Shown here one piece after another: positions 15,154 through 23,442 of a stretch of DNA of 64,000 bases (its first letter is position 1; every line of letters begins with the position of its first letter). The notes below the pieces were generated by a model that was given only the letters and a program-made list of their open reading frames with translations, ran no database searches and was not told where the DNA came from. Source of the DNA: Halosimplex halophilum (GTDB lineage Archaea > Halobacteriota > Halobacteria > Halobacteriales > Haloarculaceae); NCBI RefSeq assembly GCF_004698125.1, contig NZ_SRHV01000006.1, forward strand, positions 1 through 64,000, read 5' to 3'. Made by a program: the position numbers and the translations under genes.

Positions 15154-16347
15154 TCAGTCACCCGCGAGCGAGTCCTGACTGGCGGCGCAGTTGTTCGGCC
15201 CGAGCTCCAGCGTGAACGCCTCGTCGTCGTCGACGGCGTTCTGCCCGAGGTTCGTCGCGATGATGTCCTCGTAGTTGGCCGGCCGCGGCGGCATGTCCGA
15301 GAGGATCAGCTCGACGAAGTCGTCCTCGTCCATCGTGAGTGCGTCCATCTCATCGACGAGCTCGCCGATGGGCGCGGTGTAGGTACCGTCCGCAGCGGGC
15401 TCGGCGGCGTCGCTGAAGTGCGCGCCACCGACGAGCGTGTCGTCGGGCAGCGGTAGGACGCGGTCCTGCAGCGACTCGTAGAGCATGCGCGCGGCGTCCG
15501 GCGCGCCCTCGTCGCCCTCTTCGAGGTCGGGGCGGGCGACGCTCTCGACGAAGAGTCCGTCGCCGGTCGCGAGCAGACTGTCGTCGACGAGGTACGAGGT
15601 CATTCCGGTCGTGTGGCCGGGCGTGTACACCGCCTCGACGGTCGCGTCTCCGACCTCGAAGGTGTCGCCGTCCGCGGCCGTGGTCAGCTCGTCAGCGTAC
15701 GTCACGCCGCGGTCGACCGCGGCCTCGGGAACGACGCCCTCGACGCCCTCGTCGTCGAGGTCGCGCACGCCCGAGATGTGGTCGGCGTGGATGTGCGTGT
15801 CGAGCGCGTACTGCAGGTCGACGCCGAGGTCGTCGGTGTCGGCGAGATAGCGGTCGGTGAACGCCCGCAGCGGGTCGATGATTGCGGCTTCGCCGTCGTC
15901 GTAGAGCAGATAGCCGAGACAGCCCGAGGAGGGGCGCTGGTACTGGACGAGCGTCCCCGCGCCGTCGTAGTTCTCGACCTTGACGGCCTCGTAGATGCGC
16001 GCCCAGCCGTTCATGCCGTCTTCGAGGTGGTTCACGTCGTAGCCGCGCTCGGCGAGCGTCCCCGCGACGAACTCGCTGGCGCCGCCCTTCGCGCACAGGA
16101 CGGTTACCTCGCGGTCGTCGGGGATCCGGTCGAGCACGTCCTCGTCGATGTCGTCCTCGAGGAACTGGAAGTACGGGACGTTGATCGACGTGACGTTCTC
16201 GCCGTCGATGCGCCACTCCTCGTAGTCCGAGTTCATTCGCGCGTCGAGCAGTGTCACGTCCTCGCCCGCGTCGATGCGCTCTTTTAGCGTCTCCGGGGCG
16301 ACCGTCTCCACGTCGGCGTCCGGAGTTGGGAAGTCTTCCGCGTTCAT
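15154..16347 (-). CDS. Rhodanese-metallo-beta-lactamase fusion (persulfide dioxygenase-like)
   Basis: 397 residues. An N-terminal rhodanese domain has the loop LCAKGGAS (Cys85). A metallo-beta-lactamase domain follows with THIHADH (His185, His187, Asp189, His190), a later TPGHT and GGAH. ETHE1/CstB-type enzymes oxidise glutathione- or CoA-persulfide to sulfite using one iron, and a fused rhodanese makes thiosulfate. Here the rhodanese precedes the MBL domain, the reverse of CstB. I chose ATG 16347; a GTG at 16356 is also possible. A TTTAGTA box 31-37 bases upstream supports a leaderless start. Confidence 0.9.
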   Translation of the reverse strand: MNAEDFPTPDADVETVAPETLKERIDAGEDVTLLDARMNSDYEEWRIDGENVTSINVPYFQFLEDDIDEDVLDRIPDDREVTVLCAKGGASEFVAGTLAERGYDVNHLEDGMNGWARIYEAVKVENYDGAGTLVQYQRPSSGCLGYLLYDDGEAAIIDPLRAFTDRYLADTDDLGVDLQYALDTHIHADHISGVRDLDDEGVEGVVPEAAVDRGVTYADELTTAADGDTFEVGDATVEAVYTPGHTTGMTSYLVDDSLLATGDGLFVESVARPDLEEGDEGAPDAARMLYESLQDRVLPLPDDTLVGGAHFSDAAEPAADGTYTAPIGELVDEMDALTMDEDDFVELILSDMPPRPANYEDIIATNLGQNAVDDDEAFTLELGPNNCAASQDSLAGD

Positions 16348-16388
16348 GTCGTGCACCCCCGTCTATCGGATGGACGTACTAAAGGGTT

Positions 16389-16417
16389 TGCATAGTATTC
16401 CATCTTATGCACAATAT
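16389..16417. promoter_or_regulatory. Inverted repeat and GCACAATAT motif before the rhodanese-MBL operon
   Basis: TGCATA (16389-16394) and TATGCA (16406-16411) form an inverted repeat with an 11-base gap, and GCACAATAT (16409-16417) overlaps its right arm. The site lies about 60 bases before the operon start. Confidence 0.45.
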
Positions 16418-16531
16418 AGTATCCCCCTGCGACTCTGTCTGGAGCGGTGTATACGACTACATACCCGATACTGAGGGAAATTACGATTTCGCCACTGACC
16501 AGTAGTTGGCGTCAGTCACAAGAACCAGCAA

Positions 16532-16541
16532 TCTTTTAACT
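16532..16541 (+). promoter_or_regulatory. TATA box of the tusA-dsrE2 operon
   Basis: TCTTTTAACT matches the TATA-like box of the regulator gene near 1120. The tusA ATG is about 55 bases downstream, so a leader of roughly 30 bases is expected. Confidence 0.5.
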
Positions 16542-16550
16542 ACGGAGTCA

Positions 16551-16559
16551 ATATTGTGC
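16551..16559 (-). promoter_or_regulatory. GCACAATAT motif at the tusA promoter
   Basis: The motif, read on the minus strand, lies between the TATA box and the expected transcription start, a position where a bound protein would block transcription. It also contains the 8-base palindrome CAATATTG (16549-16556). Confidence 0.45.
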
Positions 16560-16596
16560 GTTAGCTCCAAGACAAATCAACGGAGCGGACACAACA

Positions 16597-16842
16597 ATGA
16601 GTGCAGAATACGACATCGCGGAGACGCTCGACGTGAAAGGCGCATCGTGCCCGATGCCGGTCGTCAAGACCAAATCGGCCATCGACGACCTCGCCGCCGA
16701 CGAGGTTCTGGAGGTACTCGCGACCGACTCGGGCAGCATGAGCGACATCGACGGCTGGGCCGACGGCACGGACGGCGTGGAACTGCTCGCACAGGAGGAG
16801 AGCGGTGACGTGTACAAACACTACGTGCGCAAGACGGAGTGA
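16597..16842 (+). CDS. TusA-family sulfur carrier
   Basis: 81 residues with the family signature GASCPMPVVKTK (Cys18). TusA-like proteins hold a persulfide on this Cys and pass sulfur between rhodaneses, DsrE-type proteins and end users such as tRNA thiolation or sulfur oxidation. It begins the tusA-dsrE2 operon, divergent from the rhodanese-MBL operon with shared motifs between them. Confidence 0.95.
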   Translation: MSAEYDIAETLDVKGASCPMPVVKTKSAIDDLAADEVLEVLATDSGSMSDIDGWADGTDGVELLAQEESGDVYKHYVRKTE

Positions 16843-16844
16843 AA

Positions 16845-17441
16845 ATGAGCACGGACACCTCAGACACGACAGCCGAGGACGCCCCCGACGCGGCCGAGGG
16901 TGACGCCCCCTCCCGCGCGGAGCTGGCCGCACGCGTCGCCGAGCTGGAGGAGTCGCTCGCCGAGTCGGAGGACGACGACGACCCGAAGAAGATGTCGATC
17001 ATTGCGACGAAAGGGACGCTGGACATGGCCTACCCGCCGCTGATCCTCGCCAGCACCGCGGCCGCGTTCGGCTACGACGTGACGGTCTTCCACACGTTCT
17101 GGGGCCTGGATATCCTCCACGAGGAGCGCTCGAAGGACCTCAAGCTGAGCTCCGTCGGCAACCCCAACATGCCCGTGCCCAACGCGGTCGCCGCCCTGCC
17201 CGGGATGGATCGGGTGACGACGAAGCTGATGGAGAAGAAGATCGACGACAACGACACCGCAACCATCGAAGAGCTCGTCGAGACGAGCCTGGACATGGGC
17301 GTGGAGTTCCAGGCCTGTCAGATGACCATCGACCTGATGGACTACGACGAGGACGACTTCTACGACGGCGTCACCGCGGGCGTCGGCGCCGCCACCGCCC
17401 TCCAGGACATGGCCGACGCCGACATCCAGCTCCTCGTCTGA
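16845..17441 (+). CDS. DsrE2/DsrE-DsrF-like sulfur carrier
   Basis: 198 residues. An acidic N-terminal extension with a short coiled-coil segment (LAARVAELEESLAESEDDDD) is followed by a DsrE-type fold (KKMSIIATKGTLDMAYPPLI onward) with the conserved cysteine in FQACQMT. It starts 2 bases after the tusA stop. DsrE2-TusA pairs with rhodanese move sulfane sulfur in sulfur oxidisers. A GTG at 16839 would overlap tusA; the ATG fits the family better. Confidence 0.92.
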   Translation: MSTDTSDTTAEDAPDAAEGDAPSRAELAARVAELEESLAESEDDDDPKKMSIIATKGTLDMAYPPLILASTAAAFGYDVTVFHTFWGLDILHEERSKDLKLSSVGNPNMPVPNAVAALPGMDRVTTKLMEKKIDDNDTATIEELVETSLDMGVEFQACQMTIDLMDYDEDDFYDGVTAGVGAATALQDMADADIQLLV

Positions 17442-17549
17442 TCCCCGTCGTCCGGGTCATCGCGGCTACCGCAGGGTCCAGCGATGTGAGCGGCCGAGCG
17501 CGGAGTAGTACTCGGAAGCCCGGTTCGGCCCGCACTGCTCACGGGCTGA

Positions 17550-17596
17550 TCTTATGTAACAATCGGAGGCGTGCTCCGGGCTAGTGTTACATAAGA
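17550..17596. repeat. 12-base inverted repeat TCTTATGTAACA / TGTTACATAAGA, copy 1
   Basis: Perfect 12-base arms (17550-17561 and 17585-17596) with a 23-base gap. An identical pair of arms with a 25-base gap lies at 27977-28025. This copy is in the 280-base space between dsrE2 and the cinA-like gene, which holds no gene I can support. Confidence 0.7.
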
Positions 17597-17722
17597 CCCG
17601 CGCCGGGACGGTCAAGTCGTCTGGAGGGGATCCGGCATCCGAGTCGTGGGATCGGCCCTCGGCCCGCACGCGGGGATCGGAGCGGGGAGAGTGTTTTCCC
17701 GCCCGGCGTCGTACTCGCTCGC

Positions 17723-18220
17723 ATGAACGACGACGCACCCGCCGCGCGGATCGGCGACATACTGGGCGAGCGCGGAGAGACGCTGGCCGTCGCCGAGTCC
17801 TGTACCGGGGGACTGCTCGGGTCGACGATCACGGGCGTCGCCGGGTCGAGCGACTACTTCGTCGGCGGCGTCGTCGCCTACACGGAGCGGACAAAGCGCC
17901 AGTTGCTCGCGGTCTCCCGGGAGAGCCTGGAGCGCCACGGCGCGGTGAGCGAGACGGTCGCCAGCGCGATGGCGCGGCACATCCGCGACGAGACCGGCGC
18001 CGACTGGGGCGTCTCCACGACCGGCTACGCGGGCCCGGGCGGCGGCGACGCCGACACCCCGGTCGGCACCGTCTACATCGGCATCGCGTACGCCGGCGGC
18101 GACGGCCGTGACCCCTACGCGACCGTCGAACACCACCGCTTCGAGGGCGAGCGCGCGACGGTCAAAGAGCGCATCGTCGAGCAGGCACTGCGGTCTGCGC
18201 TGGGAGAGATAGTGGAGTGA
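17723..18220 (+). CDS. CinA C-terminal-type nicotinamide-nucleotide amidase
   Basis: 165 residues, the length of stand-alone PncC/CinA C-terminal proteins. Signatures AESCTGGLLGSTIT (about residue 27), GGVVAYTERTKRQLL and GYAGPGGG are all present. The enzyme deamidates NMN to nicotinic acid mononucleotide in pyridine nucleotide salvage. It is a single gene with no operon partners. Confidence 0.92.
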   Translation: MNDDAPAARIGDILGERGETLAVAESCTGGLLGSTITGVAGSSDYFVGGVVAYTERTKRQLLAVSRESLERHGAVSETVASAMARHIRDETGADWGVSTTGYAGPGGGDADTPVGTVYIGIAYAGGDGRDPYATVEHHRFEGERATVKERIVEQALRSALGEIVE

Positions 18221-18391
18221 GCGACCGTTCGATAGATCCGACTGGAATCCGAGCACAGAACGACTGGCTTCGTGGTACTTACCTCGTTTCGAGAGCTCAA
18301 ACACTGTCCGACGAGGCGGACGGACGTGTGAAAGGACGGCTCCCGTTCTGACGGCGCCTCGACCCGCGGCGGGGGCCACACGAACAGTCGA

Positions 18392-19660
18392 TCACTCGGT
18401 CGTCGGTGGTGCCGACTCGGCCGACTCGCCGTTCCGTAGACACGCCGCAGGGTGATCCGCGCGCTCGTCCCCGCCCCCGTCTCCGTCGGTCGGTTCGAGC
18501 GCGGGGTCCTCGCGCTCGCAGACGCTCTCGAAGGCGTCGAGCCGGTCGGCCGCCTCGTCGGTCCGACCGGCCGCGGCCGCGTCGACCGCATCGTCGAGGA
18601 GCCGCTCGGCCTCGCCGTCGGAGAGCGGGTCCGGGACGCCGAACGCCTCGCGGACGGCCTCGGGGTCGTCGAACTCGTCGGCGCCCACGTCACCGCGCTC
18701 GACGGCGAGCCGGAGGTCGAGCACCCCCCGGAACTCGCCGTCCCGGAACTCGAACCCCTCGGGGGGTATCACGCGGTGACACCGCGGGTGGAACGAGCAG
18801 CCGGCGGGCGGGTTCGACGGGTCGGGCACGTCGCCGGTCAGCTCGACGGCCGCGTCGCGGGCGTCCGGGTCCGGCTCGGGGATGGCCGACAGCAGCGCCT
18901 CGGTGTAGGGGTGGCGCGGGTCGGCGAACAGCGCCTCGGCCGACCCGCGCTCGACGACCTCGCCGAGGTACATGACGCAGACGCGGTCGCAGACCTGGCG
19001 GACGACCCCCAGGTCGTGGCTGATGAGCACCATCGCGAGGCCCAGGTCGTCCTGCAGGTCCGAGAGGAGCGAGAGGATCTCCGCCTGGACGCTCACGTCC
19101 AGCGCGGAGACGGGCTCGTCGACGACCAGCAGGTCGGGGTCGAGCACGAGCGCCCGGGCGAGGGCGATCCGCTGTTTCTGCCCGCCGGAGAACTCGTGGG
19201 GGTAGCGGTCGGCGTCGGCCGCCGTCAGTCCGACGCGTTCGAGCGTGTCGGCGACGATCTCCCGGCGACGGTCGGCGTCGCGCAGACCGTGGATCGCCAG
19301 CGGCTCGGCGACCGACTCGCCGACGGTGAGCCGCGGGTCGAACGCCGAGTTTGGGTCCTGGAAGACGACCTGGGCGCGCCGGCGGAAGCGGTCGCGGTCG
19401 TCGCCCGCGAGGTCGGCGACCGGCCGGCCGTCGAAGCGCACCTCGCCGCCCGTCGGCTCCTCAAGGCCCAGCAGCGTCGTCGCGGTCGTGGACTTGCCGC
19501 AGCCCGACTCCCCGACGAGCCCGACCGTCTCCCCCGCGCGCACCTCGAAGCTCACGCCGTCGACGGCCTCGACGTGGCCGGTCACCCGCCGGAGCAGCCC
19601 CGACCGGACCGGGTAGTGCTTCTCGAGGTCCCGGACTTCGAGGAGCGGCGCGTCAGTCAT
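18392..19660 (-). CDS. Dipeptide/oligopeptide ABC transporter ATPase (DppF/OppF type)
   Basis: 422 residues. Walker [10 protein letters not shown] (about 50), signature [15 protein letters not shown] (about 160), Walker [14 protein letters not shown] and the H-loop HDLGVV. The C-terminus has the oligopeptide-transporter extension ([15 protein letters not shown]) with cysteines that bind an Fe-S cluster in some members, then a long acidic tail with more cysteines (CEREDP, ACLR). Its start overlaps the upstream ATPase gene by eight bases. It powers import of peptides or a similar substrate. Confidence 0.93.
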   Translation of the reverse strand: MTDAPLLEVRDLEKHYPVRSGLLRRVTGHVEAVDGVSFEVRAGETVGLVGESGCGKSTTATTLLGLEEPTGGEVRFDGRPVADLAGDDRDRFRRRAQVVFQDPNSAFDPRLTVGESVAEPLAIHGLRDADRRREIVADTLERVGLTAADADRYPHEFSGGQKQRIALARALVLDPDLLVVDEPVSALDVSVQAEILSLLSDLQDDLGLAMVLISHDLGVVRQVCDRVCVMYLGEVVERGSAEALFADPRHPYTEALLSAIPEPDPDARDAAVELTGDVPDPSNPPAGCSFHPRCHRVIPPEGFEFRDGEFRGVLDLRLAVERGDVGADEFDDPEAVREAFGVPDPLSDGEAERLLDDAVDAAAAGRTDEAADRLDAFESVCEREDPALEPTDGDGGGDERADHPAACLRNGESAESAPPTTE

Positions 19661-20717
19661 CGCTCACCCCCAGCTCCGGGGGGAGCGCGTGGTCCTCGCC
19701 GTAGAGCAGACAGGCGACCCCGTGGTCGGTCGCACCCGCATCGGTGTCCCCCTCCGGACCTCCCTGCCCTCCGCTGTCGGTGTCGGCACGGCCCCCGTCG
19801 ACGGCCCGGAACGCGGGCTGGTTGCCCCCGATACAGTCGTCGACCGCGTGCGGACAGCGCGGGTGGAACCGGCAGCCGTCGGGCGGGTCGGTCGGCTCCG
19901 GGATCGACCCGCCGATGGTCTCCAGCGCCGCGCCGCGCCCCGGGAGACAGGCCAGCAGCGCCCGCGTGTACGGATGGGCCGGGTCGTCGAACAGGTCGTG
20001 GACGCCGGCCGTCTCCATCACCTTCCCGGCGTACGTGACGACGACGCGGTCGGCGATCTCCGCGACGACGCCCAGGTCGTGGGTGACGAACAGAAGCGCC
20101 ATCCCGCGCTCGGCCTGCAGGTCCGCGAGGAGGTTCAATACCTGGCGCTGGATGGTCACGTCCAGCGCCGTCGTCGGCTCGTCGGCGATCAGCAGGTCGG
20201 GGTCGGCCGCCAGGGCCATCGCGACGACGACCCGCTGTTTCATCCCGCCGGAGAACTGGTGGGGGTAGTCGTCGAACCGCGCCGCGGCCTCGCCGATCCC
20301 GACGCGGTCGAGCAGCGCGACGGCCTCCTCGCGGGCGGCCGCCTTCGACACGTCGCGGTGGATGCGGATCGCCTCGACGACCTGCTCCCCCACGGTGTAG
20401 ACGGGGTCCAGGGCGTCCTGGGGGTTCTGGAAGACGTGGCCGATGCGCCCGCCGCGGTAGGATTCGAGCTCCGAGACCGAGCAGTCGGTGAGGTCGGTCC
20501 CGTCGAAGCGGATCTCCCCGTCGACGGCGGCGGAGTCGGGGAGCAACCGGGTGATCGACTCGCAGGCGACGGTCTTGCCCGACCCGGACTCGCCGACGAG
20601 ACACACCGTCTCGCCCTCGCCCACGTCGAAGTCGACGCCGTCGACCGCGCGGACGACGCCCTCGTCGGTGTCGAAGCGGACCCGCAGGTCGCGGACGTCG
20701 AGGAGCGGGTCGGCCAT
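19653..20717 (-). CDS. Dipeptide/oligopeptide ABC transporter ATPase (DppD/OppD type)
   Basis: 354 residues. Walker A GESGSGKT (about 42), signature FSGGMKQRVVVAMAL, Walker B DLLIADEPTTALD, H-loop THDLGVV, and the C-terminal PTDPPDGCRFHPRCPHA extension of the peptide subfamily. It is placed between the permease (end to start contact at 20717/20718) and the second ATPase. The two ATPases should form a heterodimer under one permease pair. Confidence 0.93.
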   Translation of the reverse strand: MADPLLDVRDLRVRFDTDEGVVRAVDGVDFDVGEGETVCLVGESGSGKTVACESITRLLPDSAAVDGEIRFDGTDLTDCSVSELESYRGGRIGHVFQNPQDALDPVYTVGEQVVEAIRIHRDVSKAAAREEAVALLDRVGIGEAAARFDDYPHQFSGGMKQRVVVAMALAADPDLLIADEPTTALDVTIQRQVLNLLADLQAERGMALLFVTHDLGVVAEIADRVVVTYAGKVMETAGVHDLFDDPAHPYTRALLACLPGRGAALETIGGSIPEPTDPPDGCRFHPRCPHAVDDCIGGNQPAFRAVDGGRADTDSGGQGGPEGDTDAGATDHGVACLLYGEDHALPPELGVSDD

Positions 20718-21929
20718 CTACCGCACCTCCTCCCGGGGATCGAGCACGTCCCGGACCGTGTCGCCGAAGACGTTGAACGAGACGACCAGCCCGACCAGCA
20801 GGAGGACGGCGGGGACCGAGGTCCACCACTGGACGTGCCAGGGCATGTGCCGGCCCTGCAGGCTGACCCGGAGCAGTTCGCCGAACGAGGCCGGCCGCGT
20901 CGAGTTGAGCGCGAGGTACGCGAGGCCGACCTGCGCGAGCACGAGCAGGGGGATCCGCCGCGTGAGCGCGGTGACGATGGTGGCCGTCGAGTTCGGGACG
21001 ACGTGGCGGCGGACCACGTGCAGGTCGCTCGCGCCGGCCGCCCTCGCGGCGCGGACGTACCCCTCGCTCCGCCGCTGCATCGCCTCGCCGCGGACCAGCC
21101 GGGCGATCCCGCCCCAGTCGAGCAGCCCGAACACGAGCACGAACGCGAACGCGCCGCCGTCGGAGATGCCCTCGACGTTGCCGAAAAACAGCGTCGCGAG
21201 GACGATGTAGACGACGATCGCCGGGATCGTCTGCTGGACGTCGACGTAGCGCATCACCAGGTCGTCGACCCACCCGCCGTAGTAGCCGGCGACCGTCCCC
21301 ACCGTCGTCGCAACGGCGGCCATCACCACCGCGGTTGCGACGCCGACCTTGACCGCGACGTGCATCCCGCCGATGAGTCCCTCGACGACGTTCTCGCCGA
21401 TGCGGTTCGTCCCGAGCGGGTACTGCCAGGTGCCCCGACAGACGCCGTCGACGACCGGGCCGACGCAGGAGTAGCCGTCGGTGGCGCCCATGTTTACACC
21501 GGCGAACACCGGCGGCTGGAGCCGCGCGTCGAGCTTCGCGTAGGTGAACTGGAACAGTTCCGGCCCGAGCACGCCGAGCAGGGCGAACAGGACGAGGTAC
21601 CCGAGCGCGAGGACGCCCGCGGGCCGGGCGAGGAACGCCCGGACGTGCCGGGCGGTCCGGTCGCGGTCGGCCACCAGCGGGACGAGGACGTACCGGGCGA
21701 GGACGACCAGCGCGGCGACGACCAGCCAGCCCGACCGGTTCACGTCCCACCCGACCAACGGGATCGTCTTCTCGGGTTCGACCACCAGGTCGTAGGCGAG
21801 CAGGCCGACAACCGCCAGCAACGCGAGCGCGAACCCGGTCGTCCTCGCGGACGGCCGCCGCCGGCCGGGCGCCGTCGCGTCCCAGTCGACCCGCGCGAAC
21901 TCCGGGGGATCGGAATCGCTGGAGGGCAT
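20718..21929 (-). CDS. ABC transporter permease, DppC type
   Basis: 403 residues; about six membrane helices. The permease coupling motif is seen as EGYVRAARAAGASDLHVVRRHVVPN. An external loop with two cysteines (YSCVGPVVDGVCRG) precedes YPLGTNRIGENV, a haloarchaeal form of the DppC loop. ATG 21929 was chosen; an in-frame GTG at 21935 is also close to the expected start of a leaderless transcript. It faces away from the DppB permease gene. Confidence 0.92.
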   Translation of the reverse strand: MPSSDSDPPEFARVDWDATAPGRRRPSARTTGFALALLAVVGLLAYDLVVEPEKTIPLVGWDVNRSGWLVVAALVVLARYVLVPLVADRDRTARHVRAFLARPAGVLALGYLVLFALLGVLGPELFQFTYAKLDARLQPPVFAGVNMGATDGYSCVGPVVDGVCRGTWQYPLGTNRIGENVVEGLIGGMHVAVKVGVATAVVMAAVATTVGTVAGYYGGWVDDLVMRYVDVQQTIPAIVVYIVLATLFFGNVEGISDGGAFAFVLVFGLLDWGGIARLVRGEAMQRRSEGYVRAARAAGASDLHVVRRHVVPNSTATIVTALTRRIPLLVLAQVGLAYLALNSTRPASFGELLRVSLQGRHMPWHVQWWTSVPAVLLLVGLVVSFNVFGDTVRDVLDPREEVR

Positions 21930-21959
21930 GCCCACTCATGGCACACCCGGCCAAATCAA

Positions 21960-21969
21960 ATTTTATACC
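21960..21969 (-). promoter_or_regulatory. TATA box of the dppC-led operon
   Basis: GGTATAAAAT on the minus strand, about 30 bases before the start codon, is the clearest archaeal TATA box in the window. The divergent DppB gene starts about 130 bases to the right. Confidence 0.65.
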
Positions 21970-22097
21970 GTGTGATGACAAAACACGGCACGACAGATGG
22001 CCCCGCTACCGTCCGCACGCAACGGTCCCTCCTGCCCCGGTTTCGCCGCGAATCGGCCCGTCCCCCCGGTGTTCCCCTCGGAGGAGGGACGGGTCCG

Positions 22098-23042
22098 ATG
22101 AGCTACGCACGGTATCTCCTCCGGCGCGCCGCCTTCGCCGTCCTGTCCGCGTATCTGGTCGTGACGATCACCTTCTTCGTCATCGCGAGTACGGTCAGGC
22201 TGCGGCTGCAACAGCGCCTCGCGCTCGCGTCGTGGGGAGGGGCGACCGAGGAGGAACTCGAATCGATCCGGGAGGGGTTCGTCGCCGCGCGGGACCTCGA
22301 CACGCCGATGCACGAGCGCTACGTCGGCTGGCTGGTCGACGTGACCACCCTCGACTGGGGGTATTCGTTCGCCTACGGCCGCCCGGTGATCGCGGTCCTC
22401 GACGGCCGCGTCCAGGCGACGCTCGGCTACGTCCTCCCGGGCGTCGCCGTCGCGGTCCTGGCGGGCGTGCTGCTGGGGCTGTTCGCCGCGCTCGCGAAGG
22501 ACGGCGCCTTCGACTGGTCGGTCCGCCTGGTCGCCTACGCGCTGTTCGGCGTCCCGGTGTTCATGTTCGTGATCTACCTCCGGTACCTCTCCGGCGAGGG
22601 GATCATCCCCGTCGGCCTCGGCCGCTGGGCGCTCGCGACGACCGCCGTCGCGGCGAGCCTGCTGGCCGGACAGGTCAGGTTCGCTCGCGCGTCCGCGCTC
22701 GAACAGACCGGTCGGGCGTTCGTGAAGATGCTCCGCGCGAAAGGCGCCGACCGCCTCCGCCTGGCGCGTCACGTCCTCCGGAACGCGGCGATCCCGATCG
22801 TCTCGCTGTCGATGACGGAGCTGCTGGCCGTCCTCGTGTTGAACATCTACATCATCGAGGCGGTCGTCGGGATCCCCGGCCTCGCCGAGGCGAGCCTGCG
22901 CGCCATCCGCGAGAGCGACACCGCCCTGGTCATCTGGACGACGCTGGTCGTCGTCTTCATCGGGATCACCGGCAACTTCCTCCAGGACGTGCTCTACGGC
23001 TCGCTCGACCCCCGGGTCCGGACCGAGACCGAGCGCCAGTGA
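22098..23042 (+). CDS. ABC transporter permease, DppB type
   Basis: 314 residues starting MSYARYLLRRAAFAVLSAYL, the usual DppB opening, with six helices and the coupling loop RAFVKMLRAKGADRLRLARHVLRNA. The end (GNFLQDVLYGSLDPRVR) is the family C-terminus. It pairs with the DppC permease but is transcribed in the opposite direction, which is unusual. A longer same-frame ORF across the minus-strand genes is an artefact. Confidence 0.92.
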   Translation: MSYARYLLRRAAFAVLSAYLVVTITFFVIASTVRLRLQQRLALASWGGATEEELESIREGFVAARDLDTPMHERYVGWLVDVTTLDWGYSFAYGRPVIAVLDGRVQATLGYVLPGVAVAVLAGVLLGLFAALAKDGAFDWSVRLVAYALFGVPVFMFVIYLRYLSGEGIIPVGLGRWALATTAVAASLLAGQVRFARASALEQTGRAFVKMLRAKGADRLRLARHVLRNAAIPIVSLSMTELLAVLVLNIYIIEAVVGIPGLAEASLRAIRESDTALVIWTTLVVVFIGITGNFLQDVLYGSLDPRVRTETERQ

Positions 23043-23091
23043 AGACGGGGTCGACACCGACCGAACCGGACGACCCGTCGGGAAACGGGCC

Positions 23092-23442
23092 TCAGCCGCG
23101 CTCGACGAACACCGCGTCGGCCGACGTGTGTCCCCTGTTGAACGACACCACCTTCGCGCGGATGGGGTCGCCGACGGAAACCCCGGAGGGAACGTCCTCG
23201 ACGAACAGGACGAACCCCTCGACTTTGCCGACCGCGACCGTCCCGCCCGAGTGGTGGTCCGAGAACTCGGTCACCCCGACCGTGTATGACTCACCGATCT
23301 CGACGGGTGGCTCCCGCTCCTGTGCCGCCTCGTGGGCCCGCTCGGACGCTCGACTCTCCGACGACCGACGACGCCGAACCGCGATCGCGGCGAGCGACAC
23401 CACCACGAGGCCCGTCCCGGCGGCGATCCAGACGTACTCCAT
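23092..23442 (-). CDS. Membrane-anchored TRAM-domain protein
   Basis: 116 residues. An N-terminal membrane helix (YVWIAAGTGLVVVSLAAIAV) and a basic stop-transfer stretch are followed by a TRAM domain (residues about 48-115; VGESYTVGVTEFSDHHSGGTVAVGK pattern, ending in AKVVSFNRGHTSADAVFV). TRAM domains bind RNA and are common as single-domain proteins in haloarchaea; here the domain is tied to the membrane. Convergent with dppB. Function unknown. Confidence 0.82.
   Translation of the reverse strand: MEYVWIAAGTGLVVVSLAAIAVRRRRSSESRASERAHEAAQEREPPVEIGESYTVGVTEFSDHHSGGTVAVGKVEGFVLFVEDVPSGVSVGDPIRAKVVSFNRGHTSADAVFVERG

Noticed and set aside
17550-17596. Transcription terminator hairpin after dsrE2
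   Set aside because: The arms are far apart with a 23-base loop, no T-run follows, and the same arms stand before a gene start at 27977.
19689-23042. 1117-codon plus-strand ORF
   Set aside because: The last 314 residues are the DppB permease; the part before is antisense to two ABC ATPases and DppC.
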